Source of the DNA: an uncultured Microbulbifer sp.
GTDB taxonomy: Bacteria > Pseudomonadota > Gammaproteobacteria > Pseudomonadales > Cellvibrionaceae
Direction of reading: 5' to 3'
NCBI RefSeq assembly: GCF_947489355.1
Contig: NZ_CANLDD010000024.1
Coordinates: 1 to 59,928 of the forward strand
DNA: 59,928 bases
The first letter of the stretch is position 1, and the number at the start of each line of letters is the position of its first letter. The notes below the pieces were generated by a model that was not told the origin of the DNA, made no database searches, and saw only the letters and a program-made list of their open reading frames with translations. This document shows positions 52,478 to 59,928 of the stretch, piece after piece. A program made the translations under genes and the position numbers.

Positions 52478-54901
52478 TCAGCCCGCCCTGAATGGCACTT
52501 CGATATCGGCGATCAATGGAAGATGGTCAGAGGCCCTGCGGGTGAGTGCGGTGCGGGGAATACACACCTCCTTCACCGTGAGGCCGGCACTAAGGAATAA
52601 ATGGTCAATACGCACCTTGAGAAACGTCCCCGTGGGGGTGTGCTGAGGGGCCTGTTCCTGTGCGTCGCGCAAATACCCCCCCAAACGTCTGCATTCGGCG
52701 GAATTGGGCAGGGCGTTGAAATCACCAAGTAAAATCCGCTCCCCTATGCAGCGAGGGTTATTCAACCATTCGGGTCCCAGGAGTGCATCCACCTGCCGCA
52801 GGCGCTCGGCACGGGAAAGTCCCAGGTGTGTGTTGATGATTTGTAACCGGTTGCCATTGTGCTCAACCTCCACCCAGACAGCGCCGCGGGGCTCATTGGG
52901 AGCCAGGTTGAAAAGGCGGCCTTTATCCTTGGGTGGACCCGGTAATATTCCTCTCTTTACGAGCCGGACAGGCAAATGGGTGAGGATGGCGTCACCGTAA
53001 CGCTCTTCCTCAAGGTTGATGGCCGGCTGGAAGTGCATTTCCATGGCTAGCAATCGCGCCAACCGTTCTGCCTGGTCCAGTCCTCCGCTGCGTTTGCGCA
53101 TAACATCCAGTTCCTGCAGGGCGACAATATCGGGCCTGTAGCGGGCGATCACCCTGGCGATGCGCTGGGGAGAGAGGGTACCGTCCACGCCGCGGCAGCT
53201 ATGCACGTTGTATGTCATCACTCTGAGGATTTCCTGTGGCCGCCTGTGTTTGTGCACCTTCATAGGGCGGGCGCCGCGCAGGTAGGCCCTGGCGGCTGAG
53301 CGCAGGTCCTGCGGGCGCCAGTATCCCAGCCTGGGGTCCGGTGGCTGGATATCCTCCGGCATCAGGGCAAAGGCCTGAGTTTCATTGGGCCCCGCACCGC
53401 CATGGCTGCCGTTTTCCATCGCGAAGGTGAGTGGTTGTCGCTCCCCGGCACACCAGCCGTACATCATGAAATCCCCGGCATCCGGGTGGCCGCATAGGCT
53501 GGCCATATCGGCGATGGCCTGATGGGGATAGGGATGCTGATCCCCCATCAATTTGCGGCCATCCTCCGGCAGGCGTACGGGGCCGTGTTTCCACCAGCCG
53601 TGCACTGGGGATGAACGGGACTTGGGGTCGACCCGATAGAGTACCAGCGGCACATGCGCCTGCTCAACGATGGTTCTGGCTACTTGCGACCTGCTGACGC
53701 CGGTGAGTTCCACATTGTAGAGCATCGCCAGTGGTCCGAGGGCCGTCAGGGCCAGTGGCCGGTTGCCCTCCTTTCGGGTGGCGTCTTCCGGCTCCCAGGC
53801 TTTATCCATCCATTCGCTGCCAAACAGGCGCTTTCGTTCCAGTTGAACGCCGCATGAGCCATGCCCCGGCGGGATTTCCAGTGTTTCACACAGGCCCGAG
53901 AGGGCCTCCGACAGGGCGTCCCCGAGGCTGCGGCCGTAACGCTCTGCATAGGGTTGTGTCTGCTCTTGGCCGTGATCCGAAAAGATCCATACATCGTAAT
54001 GACGTCGGTCTGCTGCGTGCGCAGCGCGCCAGATGCGCGCCACGGCATCGTCGATCCCTTTCAGCACCCAATGGGCGAAGGCCGAGCGCGGGCCGCGACG
54101 GTGGGACTGCTCGTCGTAGCCCAGCAGGTTGACGTAGATAATGGGCAGGCCGCGGGCAATATCGACCTTCACACCCATAGTACAGAGTTCCCGTGTGAGG
54201 ATCGTGATGCCCACCCGCGTGGGGATAAACATCAGCTCTCTCAGCAAGTCCTGGCCCTGGATGATGCCGCGTACGAAGTCCACCAGTGAGAGTAACAATT
54301 CGAGCAGAATCAGCGCGCCGGTGCGAAACAGACTCCAGATATTGGTTAATATCAGCATGCACACCGTTAGCGGGTTGGAACTGCGCAATGCCGGCCCCCA
54401 GCCCTGGTCCGCCGGACAGAAATGGGCTTCACCGGTCTGTGTACCCGCGCGGAACAGACTCAGGTAACAGCTGCCGCCGCGCAACAGCGGGTCCCGCTGT
54501 TGGGTGTTGATTCTGCTTTCCACCAGTGCGGCCACTTCGGGGTCGTACATACGCCCGAGCTTTTGGGTTTCGTGGACCAGAAAACCAAACGCGGGTACGG
54601 CCTGGCGCACGCCGTAAAAGAGCTCGGCCTGCACGGCGGGCGTTGTTGAGGGCACGCCCGGATACAGGTGTTGCAAACGGTAGTGTTCCCTGCGCATAAG
54701 CCGTTTCAAAAAGGGCATGCGGCCCACTGCCAAAGCCTTGCGTAACTCGGGATAGGCGAGACCATCTATCTGAATAAGAATCAGCCCGGGAGCGTGGGGT
54801 TGCCGCCTGCTGCTGGGCAGGCCGAGTAGGTGCGCTATCCATTCACTGCGGCTAAAACGGCGGCGCCAGCGCCTGATGGAGAGACCGATTCGGCTTAACA
54901 T
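52478..54901 (-). CDS. Fusion: alkaline-phosphatase-like phosphodiesterase + EEP domain
   Basis: This 807-residue protein joins two hydrolases. The N-terminal part (about 38-540) is an alkaline-phosphatase-superfamily phosphodiesterase, with a metal aspartate in L-I-Q-I-D-G-L-A (D46), probable nucleophile Thr in P-S-T-T-P (85-88), Y-D-E-Q-S-H, F-S-D-H-G-Q-E and G-S-H-G-G. Two or so hydrophobic segments (about 180-220) interrupt it, so it is likely membrane-tethered. The C-terminal part (about 555-807) is an endonuclease/exonuclease/phosphatase domain with T-Y-N-V-H, L-Q-E-L-D, N-T-H-L-G, G-D-F-N-A and S-D-H-L-P, all catalytic residues kept. ATG at 54901 is 8 bases after the GT4 stop. It is the last gene of a four-gene operon. 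Confidence 0.85.
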   Translation of the reverse strand: MLSRIGLSIRRWRRRFSRSEWIAHLLGLPSSRRQPHAPGLILIQIDGLAYPELRKALAVGRMPFLKRLMRREHYRLQHLYPGVPSTTPAVQAELFYGVRQAVPAFGFLVHETQKLGRMYDPEVAALVESRINTQQRDPLLRGGSCYLSLFRAGTQTGEAHFCPADQGWGPALRSSNPLTVCMLILTNIWSLFRTGALILLELLLSLVDFVRGIIQGQDLLRELMFIPTRVGITILTRELCTMGVKVDIARGLPIIYVNLLGYDEQSHRRGPRSAFAHWVLKGIDDAVARIWRAAHAADRRHYDVWIFSDHGQEQTQPYAERYGRSLGDALSEALSGLCETLEIPPGHGSCGVQLERKRLFGSEWMDKAWEPEDATRKEGNRPLALTALGPLAMLYNVELTGVSRSQVARTIVEQAHVPLVLYRVDPKSRSSPVHGWWKHGPVRLPEDGRKLMGDQHPYPHQAIADMASLCGHPDAGDFMMYGWCAGERQPLTFAMENGSHGGAGPNETQAFALMPEDIQPPDPRLGYWRPQDLRSAARAYLRGARPMKVHKHRRPQEILRVMTYNVHSCRGVDGTLSPQRIARVIARYRPDIVALQELDVMRKRSGGLDQAERLARLLAMEMHFQPAINLEEERYGDAILTHLPVRLVKRGILPGPPKDKGRLFNLAPNEPRGAVWVEVEHNGNRLQIINTHLGLSRAERLRQVDALLGPEWLNNPRCIGERILLGDFNALPNSAECRRLGGYLRDAQEQAPQHTPTGTFLKVRIDHLFLSAGLTVKEVCIPRTALTRRASDHLPLIADIEVPFRAG

Positions 54902-54909
54902 TTGTGCGC

Positions 54910-56184
54910 TTACTGCTCCGGAGTTTGGCTGAGGGCTGCGCCTGCGGCCCCGGTCAGCCCCTCTAGAATCTCCCACTGAGCACCGATCAACTTGCCCAAC
55001 CGCATCCATTGGGCATACAGGGAGTCATCCATGGGCCAACCGGACTTGAGCAGGGGTTGATAGAGGTCCAGGGCGCGCTGGGCACAGCTTTTCATGGAGA
55101 AATCTTGTGCGGTACTGCGGGCTTGGCGTATCAGAGCGTGGCGGCTCTCCTGGGGAAGCTGGTGCAGCCAGTGGATTGCCTGGACAAAACTGCGGGTTTT
55201 CTCCTCTGTGACCAAGCGGCCATTGACTCTATCGCGAACCACCTCCCGCGCACCAGTGGCGTTTAGGGCGATTACCGGGATGCCTGCGGCCATGGCTTCG
55301 GAAAGAACGAGCCCCTGGGTCTCCGTGGTGGAGGCAAAGACAAAAGTGTCCATGGCGTTGTAACTATCCCGGTGCCAATTGCCCAGCACGGTGCCGGGCA
55401 TGTGCAAACGTTCAGCGAGGCCCCGCTGCACAAAAATCTGCTGCAACTCTTCTTGCAGCGGGCCGCTGCCGGCGAAAAGGAAATGAGCGTTTTTCTCCGC
55501 CTGCAGGAATTCAGCCACGGCGTTACACAGAAAACGCAGGTTTTTTTCCCGCCCCAGGCGGCCGAGATGCCCCACCACAAATGCAGACTTGGGAATACCT
55601 AGTTGGCGGCGTACTTTGCTGCCGTCCCCATTGGCGTACTGTTCCAGTTGCACACCGGTAGGCACTTCGGCAATGGGCGTTTGCACACCCCGGTGCCGCA
55701 ACAGCTTGGCGATACTTAAGCTGGGTGCCAGCACCAGATTCGCTAAGTTGGCGTAGCGGGTAGCCAGCTCGATCACAAAGCGCTTGAGGACCTGGGAGTC
55801 GGCCGGGACATAGTGTGTGTAGTGCTCATATAAGGTGTGGTGGGTAAATACCAGTGGCAGCTCCCGCTCCCGGGCCACCCGCAGGGCGGTCATGCCGAGC
55901 AGAAAGGGGTGGTGGGCATGCACGATATCCGGCTGGAACTTATCCAGCCGCTCACTCAGGTCCAGTGAAAAGGGCAGGGCGACAGAAAAGTCACTGCCGT
56001 TGAAATTCTGGATGGCGTGAATCCGCAGGACATGTTGTTCATCGGGTATTTTTTTCGGAAATTCCGGCGCAACCACCAATACCTTGTGGCCGCGATTGCG
56101 GTACTCGGCGCTGAAGGCAGCGATCGAATGTGCAACGCCACCGACGTGGGGCAAATAGGTATTGGTGAGCATGACAATATTCAC
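54910..56184 (-). CDS. GT4-family glycosyltransferase
   Basis: This 424-residue GT-B transferase has a glycine-rich start (L-T-N-T-Y-L-P-H-V-G-G-V), P-D-I-V-H-A-H-H-P-F, a nucleotide-binding C-terminal domain with H-L-G-R-L-G-R-E-K-N, and the E-x7-E-like S-T-T-E-T-Q-G-L-V-L-S-E-A-M motif. The resemblance is to lipid-glycosylating enzymes such as diacylglycerol or phosphatidylinositol glycosyltransferases. The start is GTG at 56184, overlapping the upstream stop as GTGA, so it is translationally coupled. The acceptor is unknown, but the neighbours suggest lipids or envelope glycans. Confidence 0.88.
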   Translation of the reverse strand: MNIVMLTNTYLPHVGGVAHSIAAFSAEYRNRGHKVLVVAPEFPKKIPDEQHVLRIHAIQNFNGSDFSVALPFSLDLSERLDKFQPDIVHAHHPFLLGMTALRVARERELPLVFTHHTLYEHYTHYVPADSQVLKRFVIELATRYANLANLVLAPSLSIAKLLRHRGVQTPIAEVPTGVQLEQYANGDGSKVRRQLGIPKSAFVVGHLGRLGREKNLRFLCNAVAEFLQAEKNAHFLFAGSGPLQEELQQIFVQRGLAERLHMPGTVLGNWHRDSYNAMDTFVFASTTETQGLVLSEAMAAGIPVIALNATGAREVVRDRVNGRLVTEEKTRSFVQAIHWLHQLPQESRHALIRQARSTAQDFSMKSCAQRALDLYQPLLKSGWPMDDSLYAQWMRLGKLIGAQWEILEGLTGAAGAALSQTPEQ

Positions 56185-58421
56185 TGGGCGCTCAACTCCA
56201 CGTGTTGCAAGCCTTCCGCAACCCGTGTGGGTTTGTAGCCGGGAGGATTGACGCAAATGACTGGCGGCTTGCCATACCAGTCAGCTTTCCAGGATATTGT
56301 CGGGTTGATACCGGGAATGATTTCCAGGGTGATGGCCCCAAATCGGGTGGGTGCGGGGCCGAAACGGATGGGTTTCCCGGAAGTGGTGTCGCCAATCCAT
56401 TCCGGCGGCAGACCCGCGATTAAGACCAGGGTGTCCCGCTCTTCCCGTACAAAACAATTGCGCTGCATGGCAACCCATTCGGCTGCGGCCCAGGCGTGCT
56501 GCCCATCTCCCATACAGCCGCCGAGAGAGAGGGGGTGAATCGCCTCCGGCCACTGGCCTGTGGGAGAGGCGAGACGCGCTACATTCTTCATTAGCTCATG
56601 ACAGCGCCGGTCCCCGGCCCGCAACAGGACCTGAGCAATATGCAGGGTCAGGTAGGCGTTGATCCCCGAGTGGATCATATCCTGAAAAAAACCACCGCTG
56701 ACAAAGCAGTTGTCGATCAGGTAGTCGGCCAGGTCGGTAAGGCGGGGATCGTCTGGGGGGTAGAGCTGCAGCGGATATCCGGCGACTATGGAGCCTATGG
56801 CACCCGCGTCCAGTCGCCGGTTGGGGGAGGCGGGCATCGCCGGGCGGCCCAATCTGCGCTCAGCACCGGCCAGGCTCTCATTGATGGTGTGCTGAAATGC
56901 ACTGGCTGCAGCGTTAAAACGATGGGCGCTTTCGTCGATCCCCTCCCGGGTGCAGATGGCAGCGGCTGCTTGCAGGCCGGCCACAGCCCAAAAGTCATCC
57001 CAGTAATAGCAGTCGTTGGGACCCAGGTGTTCAGCGCTGAAACCAGCGGGAAGCAGACCGGCGCAGCGGCTGCCATCCTGCGGCAGCCGTTTGCCGATAA
57101 TCCATTTCGCACCCTTGAGTACGGGTTCGCACCAGGCCTGTTTTAGGGGTTTGTTGGTCATTTGGCAGTAGCAGTCAAAAATCCACAGAGCTTCCCCATT
57201 GGAATCCCATTCCCCGTCCTGGGAGTGAAAGAAACCGTCGCGTTTTTGTCGTTGGGGAAACTGGTCCAGTGCCCGCTCTGCCCGATTCGTCAGCCCGGTA
57301 AATAACAGCGACTGAATCATAAACGTGGCATCGCGGAACCAGAAGCGCTTGTAGGTATAGGGGCCTGGATACACATCCTTGGGAGAGTGCAGGATCAAGG
57401 TGCGGATCGCAGCATCGTAGAGGAATTGGAAGTCCTTATCCGGCACCTGAAGGGCGCAGTGCCCCTCCAGGCTATCCTGCCAAGGTGTGGCAGATTTATC
57501 TTCGTGTGTATCGGTAGCCAGGGGAATAGAGACTTCCAGCTTGCGGGGTTTGTGCGGCTCAATGCGGAACATGACTGCCGCCGTGGCCATGCCCACCTCA
57601 CACTCCCCCTGCATACGTCCCTTTTCATCTTTAAGGTGCAGGAAAATATCGCCACTGCGGTAGTTGGACGCCAGGTGTTTGTCCGCGGCTTGCCCGAACT
57701 CAACAGCGGGCCCGCCCTCAATCAGCCATTGCCGGCGATTACTCGCCAAGCGCACCTTGTGCACAAAGCTGACGCCCTCTGGGTTGCAGGGGCGCAGTAC
57801 CACCAGCAGCCAGCCACCGCCGTTGCAGCTGGCGGTAAGCGCCATGGTGCAGCAGGGGCCTTTTGGCCGCACTTTCACCTGTACGCGGTTGCAGAGCTTC
57901 AGGTTTTTATGGGCGGATTCAGTGACTACGGCAATATTGTCCAGATCCTGGTGCTGTTTGCAGTAGGGAAGGGTGGAGGGCGTCAATACATCGCCGGCGT
58001 CACTGATCACCCAGGCATCAATGGACCAGCCATCATAGTGGGGCGTGAGCAGTCCACGGGGGTCCACAACCGGCAGCGCCTCGCAGTCCGGCAGCCCCAC
58101 TGCGGTCCAGTTGCGGTGACTGAGGTTGCAATGGGTGATGGAGAAGGCGCGGGGTATAAAGGATTTATCCCGGGGATCGAACTGGCGCTGGATCCAGTAG
58201 GGCCAGACCCAGTCCAGATTGTGCTGAATTACCTTGCTGTTGATCAATGCGCGCGCGTGAAATACCGCTCCGGCCCGCAACAGTTCAATGGGTTCGCTCA
58301 CTTCCGAGGGCTCGGCAAAGCGCTGCAGATGCGCCATCAGTGTCAAAGGGTCCAGGAAGCCGTGGGCTGTGGCGAATCGGCGTACGAAGAAGCGCCATGG
58401 CAGCCATTTCATCCAGGGCAT
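56181..58421 (-). CDS. Six-hairpin-glycosidase-like protein, unknown substrate
   Basis: This 746-residue protein has an N-terminal beta-rich part (about 1-330) and a C-terminal part resembling an (alpha/alpha)6 barrel. Y-T-Y-K-R-F-W-F-R-D-A-T-F (about 352-364), Q-D-G-E-W-D-S-N-G-E-A-L-W (about 405-417), C-Y-Y-W-D-D-F-W and Q-H-A-W-A-A-A-E-W carry acidic and aromatic residues typical of such barrels (GH15/GH63-like). No signal peptide is seen, so it may act in the cytosol. The start is ATG at 58421, sharing its first base with the upstream TAA (TAATG). The family number cannot be fixed without a search. Confidence 0.72.
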   Translation of the reverse strand: MPWMKWLPWRFFVRRFATAHGFLDPLTLMAHLQRFAEPSEVSEPIELLRAGAVFHARALINSKVIQHNLDWVWPYWIQRQFDPRDKSFIPRAFSITHCNLSHRNWTAVGLPDCEALPVVDPRGLLTPHYDGWSIDAWVISDAGDVLTPSTLPYCKQHQDLDNIAVVTESAHKNLKLCNRVQVKVRPKGPCCTMALTASCNGGGWLLVVLRPCNPEGVSFVHKVRLASNRRQWLIEGGPAVEFGQAADKHLASNYRSGDIFLHLKDEKGRMQGECEVGMATAAVMFRIEPHKPRKLEVSIPLATDTHEDKSATPWQDSLEGHCALQVPDKDFQFLYDAAIRTLILHSPKDVYPGPYTYKRFWFRDATFMIQSLLFTGLTNRAERALDQFPQRQKRDGFFHSQDGEWDSNGEALWIFDCYCQMTNKPLKQAWCEPVLKGAKWIIGKRLPQDGSRCAGLLPAGFSAEHLGPNDCYYWDDFWAVAGLQAAAAICTREGIDESAHRFNAAASAFQHTINESLAGAERRLGRPAMPASPNRRLDAGAIGSIVAGYPLQLYPPDDPRLTDLADYLIDNCFVSGGFFQDMIHSGINAYLTLHIAQVLLRAGDRRCHELMKNVARLASPTGQWPEAIHPLSLGGCMGDGQHAWAAAEWVAMQRNCFVREERDTLVLIAGLPPEWIGDTTSGKPIRFGPAPTRFGAITLEIIPGINPTISWKADWYGKPPVICVNPPGYKPTRVAEGLQHVELSAQ

Positions 58422-59128
58422 TACAAATCCTCTTCTTGAACGATTCTTTTGAGGGCGCGACGCGCCATGCGGGTGAGGCCGATCAGGGCCGCTACCGCCA
58501 GGACAAAACCCGCGATATACAGGGTCCATTGAAGGGGGGTGCGCTCTTCCACCTTGCCCAGAGAGGTCAGATCTGCGGCAATGGAGCCGACATAGACGTT
58601 GTTAACACTGAGAGGGATGATGCCGAGCGTGTTCCCCAATACAAAATCCCGCAGCCTTAGGGGTGTCAGCCCAAAAAAGTAATTGGAAAGTTTGAAGGGG
58701 AACAAGGGTACCAGGCGTGTAAGCATCACCATCTGCCACCCTTCACGCCGAATGACCTCGCCGATGGTTGCCGGTTTGATATGGGACATCACCCACCGTG
58801 ATGGCCGTTCGCCAAAGAGATGGCGAGCGCTGAGAAAGGCGATAGTGGCGCCGAGTAGAGTGCCGGCGATCACCAGGAGGGAGCCTTTGGGCACCCCAAA
58901 AACAAATCCGGCACCCATGGTAAAGATGACACCGGGTAGGAGCAGGATCACCGCTGCGGCCATAATCAGGATAAAAAGCAGGCTTGTTTGCCAGCCGCGG
59001 TCGTTGAGCCATTGGAGTAGCGCGATCAGTTGTTCATCTAGATCGAAATAAAATAACAGGCTGAGTACTCCGGCCACGACGATAAGGCACACAGTAACCG
59101 CTGCAACTGGTAGAAACTTCGCCGACAT
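58421..59128 (-). CDS. TVP38/TMEM64 (DedA-like VTT-domain) membrane protein
   Basis: This 235-residue membrane protein has about six hydrophobic segments and a central VTT domain: L-L-P-G-V-I-F-T-M-G-A-G-F-V-F-G, then a re-entrant F-P-F-K-L-S-N-Y-F-F-G and G-N-T-L-G-I-I-P region. DedA/TVP38 proteins are linked to lipid flipping across the inner membrane. ATG at 59128 follows an AGGCAG. It is the first gene of the operon, which supports a lipid-linked glycan role for the set. Confidence 0.88.
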   Translation of the reverse strand: MSAKFLPVAAVTVCLIVVAGVLSLLFYFDLDEQLIALLQWLNDRGWQTSLLFILIMAAAVILLLPGVIFTMGAGFVFGVPKGSLLVIAGTLLGATIAFLSARHLFGERPSRWVMSHIKPATIGEVIRREGWQMVMLTRLVPLFPFKLSNYFFGLTPLRLRDFVLGNTLGIIPLSVNNVYVGSIAADLTSLGKVEERTPLQWTLYIAGFVLAVAALIGLTRMARRALKRIVQEEDL

Positions 59129-59658
59129 AAAACTGCCTGGGAAACCCACATAGTACGGATTTGATCGCCGCCAATTATTAGCCTAGCCAAAGGACAGCGG
59201 CAGGTGAAACCTCATATTGACGTTTGAGAGATTTTTTAGGGTGGATTTGACGTAACAATGGGGGGATCGAAAGGATTCCTATGCAGGCAGCGCAAGCCTA
59301 ACCTCCTAAGTTGTGCATTCTCGCAAAATTATAATTAAAAAATAAAAAGCTATAGCAAATGGGAATAGTTTGGGGAAACAACAGGCTGGCGTAAGGATAG
59401 GCGCAGTACCTGAGTGTCGGGTCAGCAGCACATATACTTACTGGGTCTTTCTTAAATACCTTTACGCAGTGGGCGGACTTTTGCCGTTGTCGGGATAGGG
59501 GTAATCGTTGTTCAAGGGCGGCTTCGCAATATGGATATTCGCCGGTGCTGCTTGGAGTGGAGCTATAACCAATTCTGGTGTTTGAGGGTTTGAAAGAAAG
59601 CAGCGTATCTGGTTGATTTGTTGTTGCCAAACAGTCAACCAACCAAGTGTACGCCGCT
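59129..59658. other. Spacer with the operon promoter and sequence before the IS fragment
   Basis: No supported gene is present. The region 59320-59360 is AT-rich. A minus-strand frame at 59298-59666 lacks a ribosome site and recognisable motifs. The left end of the IS256-type fragment should lie within this stretch but I cannot place it. Confidence 0.35.
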
Positions 59659-59892
59659 ATGGACAAGAATACCGTTGTTAAGTTTACAGATCGACAGGAG
59701 ATAGCTGACCCACTGATAGAACTACTACGCCAGGGCGCACGAGAGCTGCTTCAGAAGGCAGTGGAGGCAGAGCTGTTGGCCTTCATGGAAGAGTTTCAAG
59801 GCCGCCGTCTGAACGACGGTCGTGTGGCTGTAGTCCGCAATGGCTTCTTGCGAGGGTGTTCAAAACTCTGTGTCAGCCAAGTAGCCTCATAG
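59659..59892 (+). pseudogene. IS256-family transposase N-terminus, truncated
   Basis: ATG at 59659 opens a typical IS256-type N-terminus: D-P-L-I-E-L-L-R-Q-G-A-R-E-L-L-Q-K-A-V-E then E-L-L-A-F-M-E and the R-V-A-V-V-R-N-G-F core. At residue 65 the similarity stops abruptly, and the frame runs on into the end of another element for 13 codons before TAG. The gene is therefore broken and inactive. Confidence 0.8.
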
Positions 59893-59928
59893 GCTGATAT
59901 ATTTCTCCAGGCGATCCGGGAAGTGAAT
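59852..59928 (-). mobile_element. Right end of a second IS256-type element, inverted, cut by window edge
   Basis: Read on the minus strand, the last bases encode I-H-F-P-D-R-L-E-K-Y-I-S-L and a TGA stop (59887-59928), the usual C-terminus of IS256-family transposases. About 20 bases after it comes a terminal-repeat-like end, TTGACACAGAGTTTTGAACA-type on consensus (here on the plus strand GAGGGTGTTCAAAACTCTGT from 59852). The element continues beyond the window and has interrupted the transposase to its left. Confidence 0.65.

Noticed and set aside
57387..58439. 350-codon open frame antisense to the glycosidase-like gene
   Set aside because: It mirrors the codon bias of the real gene; the overlapping start/stop coupling of the minus-strand operon is far stronger evidence.
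59298..59666. 122-codon minus-strand frame before the right-edge IS fragment
   Set aside because: Composition is mixed, no motif is recognised and its start overlaps the transposase start region; probably non-coding.

Overview
The window looks like the chromosome of a marine gammaproteobacterium, most likely of the Cellvibrionales (Microbulbifer or a relative). This is inference from gene content and order: lpxH-ppiB next to glnS-cysS, relA-mazG, adk, hemH and tsaB in one stretch, and yccA-tusDCBE, all arrangements familiar from Pseudomonas-like gammaproteobacteria, plus a long Oar-like TonB receptor. Base composition is fairly GC-rich and even in the housekeeping genes. The transposase remnants and the spacers around 39.6-40.7 kb and 43.7-44.2 kb are visibly poorer in GC.

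Layout. 1-136 is the end of an IS3-family element. 282-6452 holds a DUF5996 protein, the tRNA hydroxylase MiaE, a DUF3081 protein, a SulP anion transporter, and a divergent pair made of a BigR/SqrR-type persulfide-sensing repressor and an ETHE1/Blh-type metallo-beta-lactamase-fold dioxygenase, with an AT-rich palindrome between them. 6722-10472 encodes two exported spondin-domain proteins followed by an OmpR-type response regulator and its histidine kinase. 10926-21104 is mostly housekeeping: relA, mazG, adk, hemH, an AT-hook histone-H1-like protein, tsaB, uppP, a beta-hydroxyacid dehydrogenase and a DUF3524/QTMAN-type glycosyltransferase. 21208-27486, on the minus strand, carries a PoxB-like pyruvate oxidase with an FMN glutamate-synthase-like partner, a saccharopine-dehydrogenase-like protein, lpxH and ppiB. 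27696-30823 carries glnS and cysS.

31129-38328 is a complete four-gene SMC system of the Wadjet (JetABCD) / MksFEBG type: kleisin-like JetA, JetB, a 1214-residue SMC-like JetC and a Toprim nuclease JetD. It is the clearest genome-defence locus here. It is followed by an unrecognised membrane-anchored coiled-coil protein, a free methionine-R-sulfoxide reductase, a decayed IS256-family transposase pseudogene, and a 987-residue TonB-dependent receptor with an EF-hand-like loop.

44219-52131 has an aconitase, an NADPH-dependent FMN reductase, a secreted protein of unknown function, trmA, yjbQ, tusDCBE and a Bax-inhibitor-1-like membrane protein. 52478-59128 is a tightly coupled minus-strand operon encoding a TVP38/DedA-like membrane protein, a six-hairpin-glycosidase-like protein, a GT4 glycosyltransferase and a fusion of an alkaline-phosphatase-like phosphodiesterase with an endonuclease/exonuclease/phosphatase domain. 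This unusual combination is the best candidate for an undescribed envelope-modification pathway. The right edge (59659-59928) is an IS256-family transposase fragment cut off by the inverted right end of another IS256-type element.

Recurring themes are tRNA modification (miaE, tsaB, the QTMAN-like enzyme, tusBCDE, trmA) and sulfur or redox chemistry (BigR/dioxygenase, SulP, Tus relay, methionine sulfoxide reductase). I saw no CRISPR array, rRNA or tRNA gene.
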